Shown one piece after another: positions 6,625 through 10,048 of a stretch of DNA of 10,048 bases (the stretch's first letter is position 1; the number at the start of each line of letters is the position of its first letter). The translations under genes were made by a program, and so were the position numbers. The notes under the pieces are model-generated. The model saw nothing but the letters and a program-made list of their open reading frames with translations. It was not told where the DNA came from and did no database searches. Origin of the DNA: Acidobacteriota bacterium (GTDB taxonomy: Bacteria; Acidobacteriota; UBA890); NCBI GenBank assembly GCA_030609765.1, contig JAUWTE010000075.1:1-10048 (forward strand). Direction: 5' to 3'.

Positions 6625-9183
6625 ATGGAAAATCTATGGGAGGACCTCCGTTACGGGGTCCGCATGCTTCTGAAGAATCCCGGGTTCACTGCCGTTGCGG
6701 TTCTCGTGCTGGCGGTCGGGATTGGCGCGAACACGGCGATCTTCTCTCTCGTGAACTCGATTCTCTTGCGCCCCATCGTGGCGGAGGCTCCCGACGAGCT
6801 GGTCGCCATCTACAACAAGAATAGCGTCCGGCCTGACTCCTACCGGGGCAACTCCTATCTCAACTACAAGGACCTTCGCGAGGCCGACACCGTTTTCTCC
6901 AGCCTGATGGCCCACGATCTGACGATGGTCGGGCTAGCCGACGGTGAGAATACGCGCCGCGTATTTGCAGAATTTTCTTCATACAACTACTTCGACACTT
7001 TTGGCGTTGCCATGTTCCGTGGCCGCACCTTCCTCCCAGAAGAGGAGGCCCCGGGCAGCGAGATCCCGGTGGCCATCGTCAGCTACGAGTTCTGGAGCCG
7101 AAGTGGGGAGGATCCCGACCTGGTGGGGAAGACCCTGCGGGCGAATGGCCGAGTGCTGTCCATCGTCGGCATCGCCCCGCGAGGATTCACCGGGCGAACC
7201 GCGATCATGTCGCCGGAGCTACATCTGCCGTTCGGTATGCACCACCTGTTGCAGAGCGACATATTCAACTCCAGCGACGGGCAAACCCTGGACGATCGCG
7301 ACAATCACAACCTGTTCGTAGTGGGGCGATTGCGCCCGGGTTTGAGCTATGAGGAGGCGGACGCTCAGCTCGCCGTGGTGGCCGGCCGACTGGGCGAGGC
7401 TTACCCGGCCATCAACGAGGACTACACGTTCACTGTGGGACCTCTGTCCAGGCTCTCCATCAGCACAGACCCTGAGTCGGATGACCAACTCTCCGTGGTT
7501 GCCCTTGTGCTGATGACCATGACCGGCATCGTGCTGCTGATCGCCTGCCTCAACCTGGCCAACATGTTGCTCGCCCGGGGCACCGCGCGACGCAGGGAGT
7601 TCGCCATCCGCGTTGCTATTGGTGGCGGGCGGCTGCGAATTCTGCGCCAGCTCCTCACCGAGGGCCTTCTGCTGTCCGTTCTCGCGGGGGTCGCCAGCCT
7701 CTTCGTGGCCTACTGGGCCGGCAGTATCCTGCAGGCGTCGATGTACGAGATCCTCACCATGACCTCGATGTCCATGGACATCGTGATCAACACGGCACCC
7801 GATCATCGCGTGCTGCTGGCGACGGCGGCATTCTGCGTGCTCGGTACCGTGCTGTTCGGCTTCGGCCCGGCATGGAAGCTGTCACAGCCCGACGTCATGG
7901 CGGACCTCAAGGAGCAGGCAGGCGAGGCTCAACAAAAGGGCCGCCGCGGCGGCCTCTTCGCGCGACGCAACCTGTTGGTGGTCAGTCAGATTGCGCTCTC
8001 TCTCGCCCTGCTGACGGCAGCCGGGCTTTTCGTACGCGCCGCCATGGAGGCCGCGAATACCGACCCGGGCTTCAGCCTGGAGGGCGGCATTCTCGTAGAA
8101 ATCGATCCCTCTCTGGTTGGATACGATGACTTCCGTAGCAGGGAGCTATACCTAAGACTGAAAGAGACCCTCGAAGGCATCCCCGGCGTAGAGTCGACGA
8201 GCGTCGCGGCGACCGTTCCCTATGGCAACGTTTCGGACGGGCGACGTGTCCGGCGCGCCGAGGACCTGCCTGCGACCTCAGCCAGTGGCTCGGACGAGAT
8301 CGAAACGGTCTCCGCTCGCTACGTCGCTGTCGGAAACGTCTATTTCGACACCTTGGGGGTGCCCATTTTACGAGGGCGTGACTTCAGCCTATCGGAGGCA
8401 GAGTCGGACGGCGGCCCCCGGGTGGCAATCGTCGATGAAGCTCTGGCCGACAGGCTGTGGCCGGACGAGGATCCCGTCGGGCGCTATATCGGCTTCGGTC
8501 GCGAGCCTGAAGATCGTGGCACCAACGAAATGGAGGTCGTTGCGGTCGTGCCGACGGTGCGAGACGACATCTTCGGCAGTGAGGAGAGGCCACATGTTTA
8601 CGTGCCCCACGGCCAGAACTTTCAGGCCGGAATGCACATCCACGTTCGAGCATCCTCCACCAGCGAGACCGCCGTGGCCTCCGCGCTGCAGGCAATCCGG
8701 CGAGAGATTCAGGCGATCGACCAGACGCTGCCGATCTTGAAGCTGAGGAGCTTGGAGGATCACATCGCCGGGAGCACGAGCCTCTGGCTGGTCAGACTCG
8801 GAGCAAACGTTTTCGGCATCATCGGTGGGCTCGCCTTGTTCCTGTCGGTGGTGGGCGTCTACGGGGTGAAGTCCTACACTGTCGCCCAGCGCAGCCGTGA
8901 GATCGGTATTCGGATGGCCATGGGGGCCACCACGCGCGACGCGCTCTGGTTGATTCTGAGGGAAGGCATCGTCTTGACCGCCGCCGGCGTAGTGTTGGGA
9001 TTGATGATTGCCGCCGTCATTGCCCGGCTCTTGAGCAGCATGCTCTATGGCGTCAGCGCACTCGACCCCTTGGCCTTCACCGTTGCGCCACTCATTCTGG
9101 CCGCCGTTTCTCTGATCGCTACCTACCTACCGGCGCGGCGTGCGGCGAAGGTCGACCCGATGGTGGCGCTGCGCTACCAGTGA
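6625..9183 (+). CDS. ADOP-type duplicated ABC permease (MacB/FtsX-like)
   Basis: An 852-residue inner-membrane protein made of two MacB-like halves, the ADOP (acidobacterial duplicated orphan permease) architecture. The N-terminus MENLWEDLRYGVRMLLKNPG is characteristic. Half one: TM about 21-45, periplasmic MacB_PCD domain about 50-275, then TMs near 288-318, 345-370 and 395-415. Half two: TM about 448-470, second periplasmic domain about 480-700, then TMs near 723-748, 776-800 and 812-834. The FtsX cytoplasmic loop motif occurs twice: ARRREFAIRVAIGG at 321-334 and QRSREIGIRMAMGA at 755-768, which shows the internal duplication. By family analogy it would transmit ATPase action to periplasmic partners in export or envelope signalling; the substrate is unknown. 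No ATPase gene lies beside it, which fits the orphan label. The ribosome binding site is weak (TAGG 10 nt before the ATG). The last codons and stop lie inside a tandem repeat. Confidence 0.92.
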   Translation: MENLWEDLRYGVRMLLKNPGFTAVAVLVLAVGIGANTAIFSLVNSILLRPIVAEAPDELVAIYNKNSVRPDSYRGNSYLNYKDLREADTVFSSLMAHDLTMVGLADGENTRRVFAEFSSYNYFDTFGVAMFRGRTFLPEEEAPGSEIPVAIVSYEFWSRSGEDPDLVGKTLRANGRVLSIVGIAPRGFTGRTAIMSPELHLPFGMHHLLQSDIFNSSDGQTLDDRDNHNLFVVGRLRPGLSYEEADAQLAVVAGRLGEAYPAINEDYTFTVGPLSRLSISTDPESDDQLSVVALVLMTMTGIVLLIACLNLANMLLARGTARRREFAIRVAIGGGRLRILRQLLTEGLLLSVLAGVASLFVAYWAGSILQASMYEILTMTSMSMDIVINTAPDHRVLLATAAFCVLGTVLFGFGPAWKLSQPDVMADLKEQAGEAQQKGRRGGLFARRNLLVVSQIALSLALLTAAGLFVRAAMEAANTDPGFSLEGGILVEIDPSLVGYDDFRSRELYLRLKETLEGIPGVESTSVAATVPYGNVSDGRRVRRAEDLPATSASGSDEIETVSARYVAVGNVYFDTLGVPILRGRDFSLSEAESDGGPRVAIVDEALADRLWPDEDPVGRYIGFGREPEDRGTNEMEVVAVVPTVRDDIFGSEERPHVYVPHGQNFQAGMHIHVRASSTSETAVASALQAIRREIQAIDQTLPILKLRSLEDHIAGSTSLWLVRLGANVFGIIGGLALFLSVVGVYGVKSYTVAQRSREIGIRMAMGATTRDALWLILREGIVLTAAGVVLGLMIAAVIARLLSSMLYGVSALDPLAFTVAPLILAAVSLIATYLPARRAAKVDPMVALRYQ

Positions 9184-9268
9184 AGTTGGCGCTGCGCTAC
9201 CGGTGAAGTTGGCGCCGCCCTACCAGTGCAAGTGGCGCCGCGGTACCAGTGCGGGTGGCGTTGCGGCT
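9164..9268. repeat. Tandem 23-bp repeat, about 4.5 copies, over the ADOP stop codon
   Basis: Units start at 9164, 9187, 9210 and 9233, with a decayed partial copy from 9256. Each begins TGGCGCY or close to it, continues with a form of GCGCTACCAGTG and ends AAGT, CAAG or CGGG. Units 1 and 2 differ at a single base; later units diverge further. Unit 1 is the end of the ADOP gene itself (codons for the final ALRYQ and its TGA), so the array looks like repeated copying of that gene's 3' end. Because 23 is not a multiple of three, successive copies fall in different frames. The array fills almost the whole gap to the convergent toxin gene. Confidence 0.85.
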
Positions 9269-9274
9269 CGAACG

Positions 9275-9688
9275 TCAGGGATTCGGCAGTAGCCGGTACT
9301 TGCCGCGCCGGGCGAAGTCCTCATCGAAGGTGAACACATCCTTGATCTTGAGTCGATCGAGGATCACGAACGACGTGCAGTCAGTGAGCGAGAAGGGCAG
9401 GTGTGGGTTAGCGCGAAGCAGCCTCCAGGCTGCCTCCTCCGTGGCGCGGTCGACCCACTCCAAGCGCACGATTCCACTGCGCAGCTTGTCCCCCATCTCG
9501 ACCTTTTTGTCAGGATAGCGAGAGAACCAGGACATCAGCTCATCGAACACATAGGAGCTTGTTACGAACTCACGGTAGGCCCCGCCTGCCATCGAATCGC
9601 GGAATGAGATGGCGCGAGGATGGTTGATGTCGTCGGCTTCTTCGAGCGCGATGAAGGCGCTCGTGTCGATGAACAAGCGCCTACCCAC
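9275..9688 (-). CDS. PIN-domain ribonuclease toxin, VapC-like
   Basis: A 137-residue protein filling the usual length of a single PIN domain. VapC-type toxins are Mg-dependent ribonucleases that cut tRNA, rRNA or other RNA to slow translation. The four acidic residues expected at the active site are visible: D8 in LFIDTSAF, E50 in VFDELM, D103 in LTDCTSF and D122 in FTFDEDF. The set appears complete, so the toxin is probably active. The start is GTG at 9688, just five codons before the first hydrophobic strand; it overlaps the antitoxin stop by one base (TAGTG), implying translational coupling. The gene is convergent with ADOP, its stop lying a few bases beyond the 23-bp repeat array. The RNA target cannot be read from sequence. 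It resembles the COG2402-type PIN proteins from memory, which I could not check. Confidence 0.9.
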   Translation of the reverse strand: MGRRLFIDTSAFIALEEADDINHPRAISFRDSMAGGAYREFVTSSYVFDELMSWFSRYPDKKVEMGDKLRSGIVRLEWVDRATEEAAWRLLRANPHLPFSLTDCTSFVILDRLKIKDVFTFDEDFARRGKYRLLPNP

Positions 9689-9921
9689 TATGTCATCCGG
9701 TCGTGATCGACGGAGCCTTGCGTGCGACCCGTGTGAATCGGCTGGTCCCCGAACGGAAAGCTCACCCCAGCTCGGCGCTGGCCCGCTTCGTCGAGGTCAG
9801 TTTCAATGAGCCGCCGGATATGTTCGCCGACGCTCAACCCGAGACGTCGGGCGCGCTCCTGCACAGCGCGCTTGAGGCGCTTGGGAAGCAGGAGTTGGAG
9901 GCGTTCTTCTGAGATGGCCAT
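9688..9921 (-). CDS. Ribbon-helix-helix antitoxin, VapB-like
   Basis: A 77-residue (from ATG 9921) partner of the PIN toxin, expected to bind and neutralise it and to repress the operon as a dimer. The pattern fits an RHH fold: strand RLQLLLP at 7-13, helix about 14-27 (KRLKRAVQERARRL), turn GLS at 28-30, and helix about 31-43 (VGEHIRRLIETDL). The tail 44-77 is polar and likely wraps the toxin. Its TAG stop shares one base with the toxin GTG. The start is uncertain: in-frame ATGs at 9951 and 9957 would add 10 or 12 residues (MIMSITLPEISP for the longer form). That extension is AT-rich, uses the rare codon ATA and overlaps the direct repeats that look like the operator, so I prefer 9921. No start has a strong ribosome binding site. 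The gene fits the short CopG/Arc-like antitoxin class; assignment to one subfamily is not possible. Confidence 0.8.
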   Translation of the reverse strand: MAISEERLQLLLPKRLKRAVQERARRLGLSVGEHIRRLIETDLDEAGQRRAGVSFPFGDQPIHTGRTQGSVDHDRMT

Positions 9922-9942
9922 GGGTGAGATCTCAGGCAGGGT

Positions 9943-9977
9943 TATGCTCATAATCATATCTCACATATGCTCATATC
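9943..9977 (-). promoter_or_regulatory. Probable operator/promoter of the toxin-antitoxin operon
   Basis: TATGCTCATA occurs exactly twice on the plus strand (9943-9952 and 9966-9975), 23 bp apart. TCATATC also occurs twice (9954-9960 and 9971-9977). The block is markedly AT-rich in GC-rich surroundings. On the minus strand TATGAT (9959-9954) could be a -10 element, but I see no good -35. A perfect palindrome TGAGATCTCA (9925-9934) sits 3 bp before the ATG at 9921. Repeated short sites upstream of an RHH antitoxin are typical of autoregulation; the binding itself is inferred. Confidence 0.4.
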
Positions 9978-9993
9978 AGTAGCGATTATCGAA

Positions 9994-10016
9994 AGGGGCT
10001 ACTGGAGAGAGCCCCT
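9994..10016 (-). terminator. Short hairpin, possible terminator of an upstream minus-strand gene
   Basis: AGGGGCT (9994-10000) and AGCCCCT (10010-10016) form a perfect 7-bp stem with a 9-nt loop. On the minus strand the stem is followed only by TTTCG, so the T-run is short and terminator function is doubtful. It could instead be a transcript-leader structure of the toxin-antitoxin operon. No gene is visible in the roughly 90 bases at the right edge. Confidence 0.25.
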
Positions 10017-10048
10017 GAGCTCCGAGGTCACGATTTGCCTTCATGGGA

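Noticed and set aside
9164..9268. Possible CRISPR array at the tandem repeat
   Set aside because: The units are directly adjacent with no spacers, are only 23 bp long, diverge progressively and derive from the end of the neighbouring gene. No cas gene is present.

Overview
The window is GC-rich, densely coded chromosomal DNA from a Gram-negative-type bacterium. The likely source is Acidobacteriota, with Gemmatimonadota or a related soil or sediment lineage as alternatives. The main evidence is an 852-residue duplicated MacB/FtsX-like permease of the ADOP type (first named from acidobacteria), together with an M24 peptidase, a DUF885 lipoprotein and a Tat-exported GH127 enzyme. The taxonomic call is an inference from gene content, not from a marker gene.

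Layout. Positions 2-1303 (+) hold an M24-family metallopeptidase whose reading frame is open to the left edge, so it is probably cut by the window. Positions 1377-3104 (+) hold a DUF885 lipoprotein with an HExxxxH motif. Both look like envelope proteins that could act in peptide degradation. The DUF885 gene meets a minus-strand pair tail to tail across 93 bp. That pair is a UroD-like protein (6387-5284) followed 52 bp later by a Tat-exported GH127 beta-L-arabinofuranosidase-type enzyme (5231-3198); the two probably form an operon for plant-type arabinose-containing glycans. A 237-bp divergent intergenic region leads to the ADOP permease (6625-9183, +), which has no ATPase partner in the window.

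The 3' end of the ADOP gene has been tandemly copied: a 23-bp unit holding the last codons and the stop is repeated about 4.5 times (9164-9268) and fills the gap up to the next gene. On the minus strand follows a two-gene toxin-antitoxin cassette: a ribbon-helix-helix antitoxin (9921-9688) and a PIN-domain VapC-like toxin (9688-9275). The antitoxin stop and toxin start share one base. Upstream of the antitoxin are AT-rich direct repeats that look like an operator, then a short hairpin near the right edge.

Most of the window is ordinary core or metabolic content. The parts deserving a second look are the repeat array at the ADOP stop codon, the UroD-like/GH127 pairing with a UroD-like protein that lacks the usual zinc cysteine, and the toxin-antitoxin control region. 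I see no RNA gene, CRISPR array, insertion sequence or phage gene, and no convincing new multi-gene system.
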